A stretch of DNA of 34,435 bases from Nostocoides sp039812405 (GTDB lineage: Bacteria; Actinomycetota; Actinomycetes; Actinomycetales; Dermatophilaceae): assembly GCA_039812405.1 (NCBI GenBank), contig JBDIAL010000015.1, forward strand, positions 1-34,435, read 5' to 3'. The notes below the pieces were generated by a model that was given only the letters and a program-made list of their open reading frames with translations, did not search any database and had not been told where the DNA came from. Numbering within the stretch: position 1 is the stretch's first letter; every line of letters starts with the position of its first letter. Below are positions 1 through 7,525 of this stretch, in pieces. Position numbers and translations under genes: made by a program.

Positions 1-267
1 CAGGCGACCAGCCCCAGCAGCCCTGAGCTCCCGCACGCGCTCCGACCGTATGCCGACCGGCCCGGGCCGGATGGCGGCCGGCCCCGCCCGGCGTGCCGGT
101 CGGGGCCGCATGCCGCCGAAGGTCGGGAGGTCTCCGCATACCTCACGGATGCGACGCCTGCCGACGCGCGAAACGCCGAGCCGGGGGTGGTATCGGGAAC
201 CTCCCAGACGCCGAGGCGACAATGTCCCCGACAGGCCGCCGTCACCTCGGCGCATAAGGAGCTGCTC
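1..267. other. Leader region before the P450 gene, no gene supported
   Basis: I see no convincing coding region here. A 76-codon open frame starting near 50 is arginine/proline-rich and looks like a chance GC-rich frame. A 14-bp perfect palindrome (CCGGCCCGGGCCGG) lies at 57-70. The first ~37 bases could hold the start of a leftward gene that continues outside the window (a GTG at 35-37 on the minus strand), but this is too short to judge. Confidence 0.4.
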
Positions 268-1557
268 GTGCCCACACTGACCGAGAGACTCACCCGGCGG
301 ACCCGCCGCGTGGTCATGCACCGGATGCGCCGTCGGATCGACCTCGCGCGACTCGACGCCGTCCCCGAGTCTCTCGTCTGGCCGCTCGCCCGCGAGGGCG
401 TCGGCCCCACCCCGCAGCTGGCCCGGGTCCGTGAGCAGGAGCCCGTGCACCGGCTCACCTCCTTCCTCGGGATGACGATCTGGATCGTCACCGGCGAGCA
501 GGAGTGCCGCCAGGTGCTCGCCGACTCCGGCTCGTTCAGCAACGACATCCGGCCGTTCGTCGGCGGCGACCCCGATGGATCGGGCCCCGGCTACATCGGG
601 GGCCTCGGCTTCACCGACCCGCCGGACCACACGCGGCTGCGCAAGCTGCTCACGCCGGAGTTCACCATGCGCCGGCTGGAGCGGCTGCGTCCGCAGATCG
701 CCCGCATCGTCGAGTCCCGGCTCGACGCGGTCGCCGCCGAGCTCGACGGTCCGAGCGGGGTGGCCGACCTCGTGGCGACGTTCGCCTTCCCTGTGCCGTT
801 CCAGGTGATCTGCGAGCTGCTCGGGCTCCCGGACGACGACGCGGCGACCTTCCAGGAGCTCGGCGCGGCGCGGTTCGACGTGTCGGGCGGCGGCGTCTCG
901 GCGTTCGGGGCGATGTCGGAGTCGCGGGAGTTCCTCATGGACTTCACCCGACGGCAGCGGATCGCCCCCGGGGACGGCCTCATCGGTCAGCTCATCCGCG
1001 ACCACGGCGACGAGCTCGACGACGTCGAGCTCGGTGGCCTCGCGGACGGCGTCTTCACCGGTGGCCTCGAGACGAGCGCGAGCATGCTGTCGCTCGGTGC
1101 CGCCGTCCTCCTCGACCATCCCGAGCACTACGCCCGCGTCGGCTCCGACCCCTCCGTCGTCGCCGCGACCGTCGAGGAGCTGCTGCGCTACCTCACCGTC
1201 GTGCAGATCGCCTTCCCCCGGTTCCCGCTGCGCGACATGGAGGTCGGCGGGAGGCAGATCCACGAGGGCGACGTCGTGATCTGCCACCTCGCGGCGGCGG
1301 ACCGCGACGCCCGGCGCGGACCTCGGATGGATGCCTTCGACCCGACCCGCCCGGTCGGCCCGCACCTGGCCTTCGGCCACGGGTTCCACCGCTGCGTCGG
1401 CGCGGAGCTGGCCCGGCTCGAGCTCCAGATCGCCTTCCCCGCCATGGCGCGCCGGTTCCCCGACCTCACCCTCGCGACCGACCGGCTCCCCCACCGGGAG
1501 CGCAGCATCGTCTTCGGCGTCGAGTCCGTGCCGGTGCGCCGCGCCCCCGTCACCTGA
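268..1557 (+). CDS. Cytochrome P450
   Basis: A 429-residue soluble bacterial P450 monooxygenase; substrate unknown. Visible motifs are the I-helix segment TGGLETSAS with the acid-threonine pair, the ExxR motif (E304-R307), and the heme loop FGHGFHRCVG with the axial cysteine at about residue 376. Length is normal for the CYP101/107-like class. I chose the GTG at 268 because AAGGAG (256-261) sits six bases upstream; the open frame extends to 187, but those extra 27 residues look non-homologous. No ferredoxin or ferredoxin reductase gene is adjacent, so redox partners must come from elsewhere. It converges on the alcohol dehydrogenase gene with only 20 bp between them. Family assignment is firm; nothing in the sequence ties it to the betaine island downstream. 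Confidence 0.93.
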   Translation: MPTLTERLTRRTRRVVMHRMRRRIDLARLDAVPESLVWPLAREGVGPTPQLARVREQEPVHRLTSFLGMTIWIVTGEQECRQVLADSGSFSNDIRPFVGGDPDGSGPGYIGGLGFTDPPDHTRLRKLLTPEFTMRRLERLRPQIARIVESRLDAVAAELDGPSGVADLVATFAFPVPFQVICELLGLPDDDAATFQELGAARFDVSGGGVSAFGAMSESREFLMDFTRRQRIAPGDGLIGQLIRDHGDELDDVELGGLADGVFTGGLETSASMLSLGAAVLLDHPEHYARVGSDPSVVAATVEELLRYLTVVQIAFPRFPLRDMEVGGRQIHEGDVVICHLAAADRDARRGPRMDAFDPTRPVGPHLAFGHGFHRCVGAELARLELQIAFPAMARRFPDLTLATDRLPHRERSIVFGVESVPVRRAPVT

Positions 1558-1577
1558 CCCTTCACCCTCGACTCGGC

Positions 1578-2648
1578 TCAGCCGGCCGTGCCGACCTCGG
1601 CGGACCCGATCGTCGCCGTGTCGATGACATACCGGTAACGCACCTCACCGGCGACGACCTTGTCGTAGGCCGCGTCGACGGCGTCGGCCGGGATCGTCTC
1701 GATCGTCGCCCCGATGCCGTGCTCGGCGCAGAAGTCGAGCATCTCCTGGGTCTGGGCGAGACCGCCGATGTTGGACCCGGCCAGCACCCGGTTGCGGCCG
1801 ATGAGCACCCCGGGCCGCACGGCATACCGGCCGTTCGGGAGGCCGACGTTGACGAGGACGCCGTTCGGCTTGAGGAGCCCGAGATAGGCCTCCATGTCGA
1901 GATCGGCGCTCACCGTGTTGAGGATGACGTCGAACGTCCCCCGCGCCGCGCGCATAGCGTCCGGGTCGGAGGAGGCGATGTGCCGGGTCGACCCGAGGGC
2001 CTCGGCGTCGCCGGCCTTGTCCATCGTCCGGGAGATCGTCGAGACCCTCGCCCCGAGCGCCGCCGCGAGCTTGACGCCGAGGTGCCCGAGACCGCCGACG
2101 CCGACGACGGCCACCGCGGTGCCCGGACCCGCCCCCCACCGCTTGAGCGGGGAGTACGTCGTGATGCCCGCGCAGAGCAGCGGCGCCGCGACGTCGAGCT
2201 CGAGGCCGTCGGGGATCCGCAGGGCGAACCGCTCCGTCACGACGATCTGCCGCGCGTAGCCGCCCTGGGTGATCGCGCCGTCGTAGTCCGGCGTGTTGTA
2301 GGTGAAGACGGCCGGCTTGGTGCAGAACTGCTCGAACCCGTCCTTGCACTGCTCGCACTCGCCGCACGAGTCGACCATGCAGCCGACGCCGACGCGGTCA
2401 CCGACCTTGTGGAGCGTGACGCCCGGCCCGACGGCGGCGACGACCCCGGCGATCTCGTGGCCCGGCGTCAGCGGGTAGTGCGCGGCGCCCCACTCGTCGC
2501 GCACCGTGTGGATGTCGCTGTGGCAGATGCCGGCATACCTGATGTCGATGAGGATGTCGTCGTCGCGCAGGTCGCGCCGCTCCAGCTGGACGGTCTCGAA
2601 GGGCTGGCGCGGTCCGGAGGTGGCGAGGGCGGGGGTTGTCGTAGGCAT
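1578..2648 (-). CDS. Zinc-dependent NAD(P) alcohol dehydrogenase / aldehyde reductase (YahK/AdhC-like)
   Basis: A 356-residue medium-chain dehydrogenase that should interconvert an alcohol and an aldehyde with NAD(P)(H). Catalytic zinc ligands are visible as C42-H43 (GICHSD), H64-E65 (GHE) and C159. The structural zinc site is the cluster C95, C98, C101, C109. The Rossmann motif GVGGLGHLGVK lies at about 183-193. The overall pattern resembles the cinnamyl-alcohol-dehydrogenase-like aldehyde reductases (YahK type), which are usually NADPH-dependent. The start at 2648 gives the family's usual N-terminus; an in-frame ATG 10 codons upstream (2678) is possible because the GGAGG before 2648 is very close to the ATG. 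It lies downstream of parA on the same strand with a 100-bp gap, so co-transcription is uncertain. Confidence 0.9.
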   Translation of the reverse strand: MPTTTPALATSGPRQPFETVQLERRDLRDDDILIDIRYAGICHSDIHTVRDEWGAAHYPLTPGHEIAGVVAAVGPGVTLHKVGDRVGVGCMVDSCGECEQCKDGFEQFCTKPAVFTYNTPDYDGAITQGGYARQIVVTERFALRIPDGLELDVAAPLLCAGITTYSPLKRWGAGPGTAVAVVGVGGLGHLGVKLAAALGARVSTISRTMDKAGDAEALGSTRHIASSDPDAMRAARGTFDVILNTVSADLDMEAYLGLLKPNGVLVNVGLPNGRYAVRPGVLIGRNRVLAGSNIGGLAQTQEMLDFCAEHGIGATIETIPADAVDAAYDKVVAGEVRYRYVIDTATIGSAEVGTAG

Positions 2649-2750
2649 GCCTCCACGGTATGCCGCCCCCACCGGCATCCGCTGCCCCGTCCCCGCCCGG
2701 CTCTCCCGGCACCGCGAGCGCAGGCTCCCGATGCCTCCCTGGCAGCGGTG

Positions 2751-3533
2751 TCAGAGACGCGGCAGGAGGGTCCGGGCGACCTCGCGGTAGGCGGTCGCAC
2801 CCTTGCTCGAGCGCGCCGTCGCGAGGATCGAGCGGCCGACGGCGGGCGCCTCGGCGAACCGGACCGTCTTGGGGATGGGCGGCTCGAGGACGGGCAGGTC
2901 GTAGCGCTCCCCCACGTCGGCGAGGACCTCACGGGCGTGGGTGCTCCGTCCGTCGAACAGGGTCGGCAGGATCCCGAGGACGGTGAGCCGCTTGTTGAGG
3001 ATGCGCTTGACGTCGGCGACGGTGTCGAGCAGCTGCCCCACGCCGCGGTGGCTCAGCATCTCGCACGGCATGGGGATGATCAGCCCGTCGGCGGCGGTCA
3101 GCGCGTTGAGCGTGAGCACCCCGAGACTCGGTGAGCAGTCGAGCAGGACGAGGTCGTAGGACCCGAGGACCGGCTCGAGGGCCGACTGGAGGACGTACTC
3201 CCGACCCGGCCGGGGCAGCAGCTGAGCCTCGGCACCGGCGAGGTCGATGGTGCTCGGCACGAGGTCGACCCCGTCCTCGCACGCGAGGATCGCGTCGGCG
3301 ACCTCGACCTGGCCGAGGAGGACCTCGTGGATGCTCGCCTCGACCGCGTCCGGGTCGATGCCGAGGCTGAAGGTCAGGCAGGCCTGGGCATCGAGGTCGA
3401 CGAGCAGCACCCGCCTGCCGAGCTCGGCGAACGCGGCACCGAGCGAGGCGACCGAGGTCGTCTTGGCGACGCCGCCCTTCTGGTTCGCGACGGCGACGAC
3501 ACGCGCGCGCGGAGCCTTCTTGCGTGGGGGCAC
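2751..3533 (-). CDS. ParA/Soj-family ATPase (orphan)
   Basis: A 260-residue ParA-type P-loop ATPase. The deviant Walker A motif KGGVAKTT is at 19-26, the A-prime motif DLDAQ at 46-50, and LLDCSPSLG forms Walker B. These ATPases position DNA or protein cargo. Neither a ParB gene nor parS-like sites are visible next to it, so it is probably not the chromosome-segregation ParA, and its cargo cannot be told from the sequence. GTG start at 3533 is supported by AAAGG seven bases upstream. The N-terminus (MPPRKKAPRAR) is basic. Confidence 0.9.
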   Translation of the reverse strand: MPPRKKAPRARVVAVANQKGGVAKTTSVASLGAAFAELGRRVLLVDLDAQACLTFSLGIDPDAVEASIHEVLLGQVEVADAILACEDGVDLVPSTIDLAGAEAQLLPRPGREYVLQSALEPVLGSYDLVLLDCSPSLGVLTLNALTAADGLIIPMPCEMLSHRGVGQLLDTVADVKRILNKRLTVLGILPTLFDGRSTHAREVLADVGERYDLPVLEPPIPKTVRFAEAPAVGRSILATARSSKGATAYREVARTLLPRL

Positions 3534-3596
3534 GGCAGGGCCTTTCGACGGTGCGGCGGGTGCCCCAAGTATGCGATGCCCTCGTCTGTCGGTCGC

Positions 3597-4028
3597 TCAC
3601 CCCCCGCGCTCGGTGTCGGGGACGACGAGGAGCCCCACGGGCCCGGGGTTCCACGCGACCTCCCACCGGAAGCCGTCGGGGTCGGCGAAGTATCCGGTGT
3701 ATCCGCCCCAGTCACGCGACTGCGCCTCACCGACCGTCGCCCCGGCGGCCCGGGCCGTCGCGAGGACCGCGTCGACGTCGGAGCGCTGGGCCACATTGTG
3801 CGCCAGGGTGATCGGAGGTATGCCGTCGGTGGCCGCGGGCCCGCCGACCTCCGTCTCGAACGCGGCACGGTCCCACAGCGAGAGGATCAGGCGCTCGCCG
3901 ACGCGGACCATGACGACTTCGCCGGGCACGTCGAGCTCGGCGCTCCAGCCGAGCCCGTCGAGGTAGAAGCGGCGGCTCGCCGCGAGGTCGGCGACCGCGA
4001 GGGTGACGAAGCTGATGCGTGGGTCCAT
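3597..4028 (-). CDS. VOC/glyoxalase-family protein
   Basis: A 143-residue vicinal-oxygen-chelate fold protein (glyoxalase/bleomycin-resistance/dioxygenase superfamily). Typical signs are the opening ISFVTLAVADLAASRRFYLDGLGW, the mid-protein VVMVRVGERLILSLW strand, and the closing GGYTGYFADPDGFRWEVAWNP that carries the second-half metal-ligand glutamate. Function within this large family cannot be assigned. The ATG at 4028 is preferred because AGGTGG precedes it by five bases; a GTG three codons upstream is the alternative. It follows the RecB-like nuclease gene immediately (stop at 4038), so the two are probably co-transcribed and translationally coupled. Confidence 0.88.
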   Translation of the reverse strand: MDPRISFVTLAVADLAASRRFYLDGLGWSAELDVPGEVVMVRVGERLILSLWDRAAFETEVGGPAATDGIPPITLAHNVAQRSDVDAVLATARAAGATVGEAQSRDWGGYTGYFADPDGFRWEVAWNPGPVGLLVVPDTERGG

Positions 4029-4037
4029 GCCGTCCAC

Positions 4038-4970
4038 CTAACCAGGCCCCGCCGACACCGACCCGTCGTCCGGCTGGCCTGCCTCGGCGTCGAGGACCAC
4101 CTCGCCCCCCTCGGTGTCGAGGGCCGCCCAGTCCGACTTCTCGGGCCCGGTCGCCTGTCCCTCCGGGCAGTGCGCGCGGACGTCGCACCAGGCGCACAAC
4201 GGCGAGGGCCGCGGGGGGAACCGGTCGCTCGCGGGCCCCTCCCCCGCATACGCCGCATCGGCCAGCCGCAGGTCGCGTGCGATGGACCATGCCTCGTGGA
4301 CCTTGCGGGTGATCGACTCGGGGGTGTGGGTGTGACCGACGACCGCGCCCGTCGGCACGTGGTGGAGCTCGACCCGCAGGGTCCGGCGCCGGAACATCTT
4401 CCACACCGCCGCGGCGTAGAGGGCGAGCGGCAGCGAGGTGCGCGCGTCGTCGTCGGTGGGCGGCCGGCGGCTCGTCTTGTAGTCGACGACGACGAGCTCG
4501 CCGTCGCGGTCGTCGAGGCGGTCGACGCGACCGGTGAGCCGCAACGGCCCGGTCACCATGGAGACGGTGCGCTCGATGCCCCGCGGGGTGCGCCACGGGT
4601 CGACCCGTTCCAGGTATGCCATGACCTGGCCCCGGGTCCGCTCCCGCCAGGTGCGCGACTGCCCGGCATCGCGGAACCCGGTCCCGATCCACGCCTCGTC
4701 GAGCAGCCGGCCGCCTCCCGCGGGCGTGCGCCGCTCGTCGGGGAGGTCCCACCAGTCCCGGAGCGCGTTGTGCGTGGCGATGCCGAGGGAGGTGTGGGCC
4801 CGCTGCGGTCGGGGCGCGGGACGGGGCACGTCGAGGTACTGGAGGCGGTAGCGCCGCGGGCAGTCGAGCCAGGTGAGCAGCCGGCTCGGGCTCGCGGCGT
4901 AGAGCGGCGTGGGCAGCCCCTCGAGAACCCCCTGCCCCGAGGGCTCGCCGCGTGCTGTCGTCCCGCTCAT
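4038..4970 (-). CDS. RecB-family PD-(D/E)XK nuclease with Fe-S cluster motif
   Basis: A 310-residue stand-alone nuclease of the RecB/Cas4/AddB-like PD-(D/E)XK group. The core motifs are GRVDRLD (148-153) and VVDYKTS (161-167, giving the catalytic D163 and K165). Four cysteines in the AddB/Cas4 arrangement, C37 near the N-terminus and C259, C262, C268 near the C-terminus, predict a 4Fe-4S cluster. There is no helicase domain and no cas gene nearby, so it is a housekeeping-type DNA repair nuclease common in actinobacteria rather than a CRISPR protein. It is transcribed away from the metF-like gene across a 112-bp divergent region. Confidence 0.88.
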   Translation of the reverse strand: MSGTTARGEPSGQGVLEGLPTPLYAASPSRLLTWLDCPRRYRLQYLDVPRPAPRPQRAHTSLGIATHNALRDWWDLPDERRTPAGGGRLLDEAWIGTGFRDAGQSRTWRERTRGQVMAYLERVDPWRTPRGIERTVSMVTGPLRLTGRVDRLDDRDGELVVVDYKTSRRPPTDDDARTSLPLALYAAAVWKMFRRRTLRVELHHVPTGAVVGHTHTPESITRKVHEAWSIARDLRLADAAYAGEGPASDRFPPRPSPLCAWCDVRAHCPEGQATGPEKSDWAALDTEGGEVVLDAEAGQPDDGSVSAGPG

Positions 4971-5055
4971 GCCACCCGACGATAGGCGGCGCCGCCGACA
5001 TCGCGGAGATCCCTTGCCCCGCCCAGTGGACGGGCCCTACGCTGACTCCATCCCT

Positions 5056-5091
5056 GTCGCGCATGACGAATTGAGTTGCACGATGAGCAAC
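5056..5091. promoter_or_regulatory. Tandem GTTGC-N7-GCAAC operator-like site at the metF-like start
   Basis: A perfect inverted repeat GTTGC-N7-GCAAC occupies 5075-5091 and spans the ATG at 5083. A weaker copy (GTCGC...GAATT) occupies 5056-5072, exactly 19 bp upstream. The same two-copy, 19-bp-period arrangement occurs before other C1 genes here. The candidate binder is the IclR protein encoded at 14753-15562 (inference). A site overlapping the start codon would fit repression or a leaderless transcript. Confidence 0.55.
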
Positions 5092-5919
5092 GTTTATCCC
5101 TCGACCGAGCTGCACCGGCTGCTCACGAGCCCCCGGTTCGAGGTCCTCCCGACCGCCTCCATCGAGGAGCAGGTCCGGACCCACGTGCCGACCGGGACGA
5201 CGGTGACGGTCACCGCCTCGCCCGCGAAGCCGATCGAGACGACGATCGAGCTCGCGGCGAGCCTGTCGCAGGCGGGCTACGACGCCGTCCCCCATCTCGC
5301 GGCCCGGATGATCAGCGGCCGGGACGAGCTCGCCGACCTCGTCGCGCGACTCACCGAGGCCGGCATCTCGAAGGTCTTCGTCCCGGCCGGCGACGCCAAG
5401 GAGCCGGCGGGCGACTACGTCCAGTCCCTCGACCTGCTCAAGGACCTCGACGCGCTGGGCCGCCCCTTCGAGCAGGTGGCCATCACCGGCTACCCCGAGT
5501 CGCACCCGAGCATCGACGACGACGTGACGATCCAGTCGATGTGGGACAAGCGGACGTATGCCACGCACATCATCTCGAACATGACCTTCGACGACGGCCA
5601 GCTCGCGGCCTGGGTGGAGCGCATCCGCCGACGCGGCATCACCCTGCCGCTCTACGTCGGCGTCCCCGGGCCGGTCGAGCGGACCAAGCTGCTCGGCATG
5701 GCGACCAAGATCGGGGTCGGCGAGTCGATGCGCTTCCTCAAGAAGCAGAAGAGCATCTTCGCCCGCATCGCCGCGCCCGGCTTCGGCACCGACGCCTTCG
5801 TCCACCGGGTCGCCGCCCTCGCCGCCAACAGCGCGCTCGAGATCGCCGGCCTGCACGTGTTCACCTTCAACCAGGTCGCCGCGACCGAGGCCTGGCGCCA
5901 GAAGCTGCTGGCCGCCTGA
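5083..5919 (+). CDS. metF: Methylenetetrahydrofolate reductase (MetF family)
   Basis: A 278-residue MTHFR-family TIM-barrel flavoprotein interconverting 5,10-methylene-THF and 5-methyl-THF. Recognisable family segments are PHLAARMISG (the HLT region), VFVPAGDAKEPAGDY (the GD loop) and ITGYPESHPS; the C-terminal half has LPLYVGVPGPVERTKLLGMA. The protein resembles the shorter actinobacterial/proteobacterial homologues found with C1-catabolic genes rather than E. coli MetF. I chose the ATG at 5083; the open frame upstream to 4909 is arginine-rich and non-homologous. No clear Shine-Dalgarno is seen and a palindrome overlaps the start. In this island it most plausibly runs in the oxidative direction, draining methyl groups delivered to THF by the corrinoid system. 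The homocysteine methyltransferase gene follows 91 bp downstream. Confidence 0.85.
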   Translation: MSNVYPSTELHRLLTSPRFEVLPTASIEEQVRTHVPTGTTVTVTASPAKPIETTIELAASLSQAGYDAVPHLAARMISGRDELADLVARLTEAGISKVFVPAGDAKEPAGDYVQSLDLLKDLDALGRPFEQVAITGYPESHPSIDDDVTIQSMWDKRTYATHIISNMTFDDGQLAAWVERIRRRGITLPLYVGVPGPVERTKLLGMATKIGVGESMRFLKKQKSIFARIAAPGFGTDAFVHRVAALAANSALEIAGLHVFTFNQVAATEAWRQKLLAA

Positions 5920-6010
5920 CCCTCCCGCGATCCCGATCTCGACGAGATCATGCCCGCCACGCTCCGAGGGGCGTGCATGGACGCGCGGGCCCCCGCATAC
6001 CCTTGTCGGT

Positions 6011-6898
6011 ATGCCGCAGAACCGTCTCCTCTCCCTCCTCGCCGGCCGCCCAGCCATCTTCGACGGCGGCTACGGGTGGCTGCTCCAGAGTCGGGGGCTC
6101 CCCGCCGGCGTGGCCGCCGAGTCGTGGAACCTCGAGGCGCCGGAGCGCATCGCGGCCCTCCACGAGGAGTATGCCGCGGCAGGGGCGCGCCTGCTCACGA
6201 CGAACACCTTCGGCGGCACCCGCCCCCGGCTCGAGCCGCACGGGCTCGGTGACCGTGTCGAGGAGGTCAACCGGGCCGGCGCGGCCATCGCGCGGGAGGT
6301 GGCGCTCCGGCACGACGCCCTCGTCGCCGGTGACCTCGGGCCGACGGGCGAGCTGCTCGAGCCGCTCGGTGTGCTGAGCGAGGACGACGCGCAGGCCCTG
6401 TTCGCCGAGCAGCTGCGCGGCCTCGCGGCCGGCGGCATCGACGTCGTGCTCATCGAGACGATGAGCGACCTCGGCGAGACCCGCGCGGCGATCGCCGCCG
6501 CCCACGACGTCGTGCCCGACCTGCCCGTCATCGCGACGATGAGCTTCGACACGAACCTGCGCACGATGATGGGCGTCGACCCGGCGACGGCCGTCGCCGA
6601 GCTGGCGGCCGCCGGCGTCGACGCGGTCGGCGCCAACTGCGGTCGCGGGCCGGAGGACATGGGCATCATCGCCGCGCAGCTCGCCACCGCCCGGCACGAC
6701 GACGTCCTGCTCATCGCCCAGTCCAACGCCGGCCTCCCGCAGCTGCGGGACGGGGAGTTCGTCTACACCGTCGACCCGGCGGGCATGGCCGAGCACGCCA
6801 AGGAGCTGCGCGCGCTCGGCGTCGACGTCATCGGCGCCTGCTGCGGCTCCTCACCCGAGCACATCCGGGCGATCACCGAGGCCCTCGCCGCCGGCTGA
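6011..6898 (+). CDS. Homocysteine S-methyltransferase family protein (BHMT/MetH-N type)
   Basis: A 295-residue single-domain zinc methyltransferase. The zinc ligands are C210 (VGANCGRGP) and C277-C278 (GACCGSSPEH); TTNTFGG (63-69) and the barrel start IFDGGYGWLL are also typical. These enzymes move a methyl group from betaine, S-methylmethionine or methylcorrinoid to homocysteine or a related thiol. It follows the metF-like gene and the island handles betaine, so betaine-homocysteine methyl transfer is attractive, but the sequence alone does not prove the donor. A related option is methyl transfer from the corrinoid pool to homocysteine. Start at 6011 is the first plausible ATG; the preceding gap contains a short palindrome (GATCTC-GAC-GAGATC at 5934-5948). 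The gene converges on DUF1638. Confidence 0.87.
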   Translation: MPQNRLLSLLAGRPAIFDGGYGWLLQSRGLPAGVAAESWNLEAPERIAALHEEYAAAGARLLTTNTFGGTRPRLEPHGLGDRVEEVNRAGAAIAREVALRHDALVAGDLGPTGELLEPLGVLSEDDAQALFAEQLRGLAAGGIDVVLIETMSDLGETRAAIAAAHDVVPDLPVIATMSFDTNLRTMMGVDPATAVAELAAAGVDAVGANCGRGPEDMGIIAAQLATARHDDVLLIAQSNAGLPQLRDGEFVYTVDPAGMAEHAKELRALGVDVIGACCGSSPEHIRAITEALAAG

Positions 6899-6921
6899 CC
6901 CCGACCTGACCCGACCGGCGC

Positions 6922-7509
6922 TCAGCCGACGAGGGCCTCGAGGGCGGCGTCGAGGCCGACCGACCCGGTGTGGATCACCTGGAGTGGCAGGCCGATCCGC
7001 GCCGCGGCGGCCTGGGCGAGGGTGCGCAGCTCGCGCAGCTCCAGCTCGTCGGTCGCCTGGGCGATCCAGACGACGCGGGTGTAGTGCCGGAAGTACTCGT
7101 CGCGCAGCTCGGGCCAGCGGTCGAGGCCGAGCTCCTGCTCGACGGTGCGCGCGAAGGACCGCACGAGGAAGTCGGTCAGCAGGTAGGTGCCCGGCTCGGC
7201 CTCGAGGAGGTCCTCGATCCGGGGGGCACCCGCATACACGTCGTAGCAGTGCAGCCCGGGCAGCCGCTCCAGCCCGAGCCGCTCGCACACCTCGTCGATC
7301 GCGCCGTAGGTGCCGCAGTCGGCATACCCGACGACGACCCGGTCGTAACGCGCGGAGAGCGTCGTGGCGAGCCGCTCGACCTCGGCGGCGATCCGCTGCG
7401 GCTGGTTGTGGAGCAGCGGTGGCAGCGGATGGACGTCGACGGGCCAGCCGTGGCGGGCGACGGACTGCGCCACGGGCTGCGCGATCGCGCCGCACGCGAC
7501 GACCGCCAC
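6922..7509 (-). CDS. DUF1638 family protein, corrinoid-methyltransferase associated
   Basis: A 195-residue protein matching the DUF1638 family by its conserved segments VAVVACGAIA, VVVGYADCGTYGAID, GLHCYDVYAG and YLLTDFLVR. Cysteines in the first three segments are candidates for metal or cofactor binding. The family has no established biochemical function but is known to recur beside MttB-type methyltransferases and RamA/RACo-type activators, as here. I place the start at GTG 7509, 16 bp after the RACo-like stop; an ATG at 7593 would overlap that gene by 68 bp and add a serine/threonine-rich tail that looks like frame read-through. It is the last gene of the operon IclR, MtgC, MtgA, RACo, DUF1638. 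Confidence 0.82.
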   Translation of the reverse strand: MAVVACGAIAQPVAQSVARHGWPVDVHPLPPLLHNQPQRIAAEVERLATTLSARYDRVVVGYADCGTYGAIDEVCERLGLERLPGLHCYDVYAGAPRIEDLLEAEPGTYLLTDFLVRSFARTVEQELGLDRWPELRDEYFRHYTRVVWIAQATDELELRELRTLAQAAAARIGLPLQVIHTGSVGLDAALEALVG

Positions 7510-7525
7510 CCGTGACCGCGGGCGG

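Noticed and set aside
50..280. 76-codon ORF upstream of the P450 gene
   Set aside because: Basic, proline-rich composition without a ribosome site, overlapping the P450 leader; no support for coding.
504..3134. Very long open frame (876 codons) across P450, dehydrogenase and parA genes
   Set aside because: It is arginine/proline/alanine-rich, has no domain, and overlaps three well-supported genes in other frames; long chance frames are usual at this GC.
3727..6057. 776-codon minus-strand frame over VOC, RecB and metF genes
   Set aside because: Low-complexity composition and complete overlap with recognisable proteins on both strands; a shadow frame.
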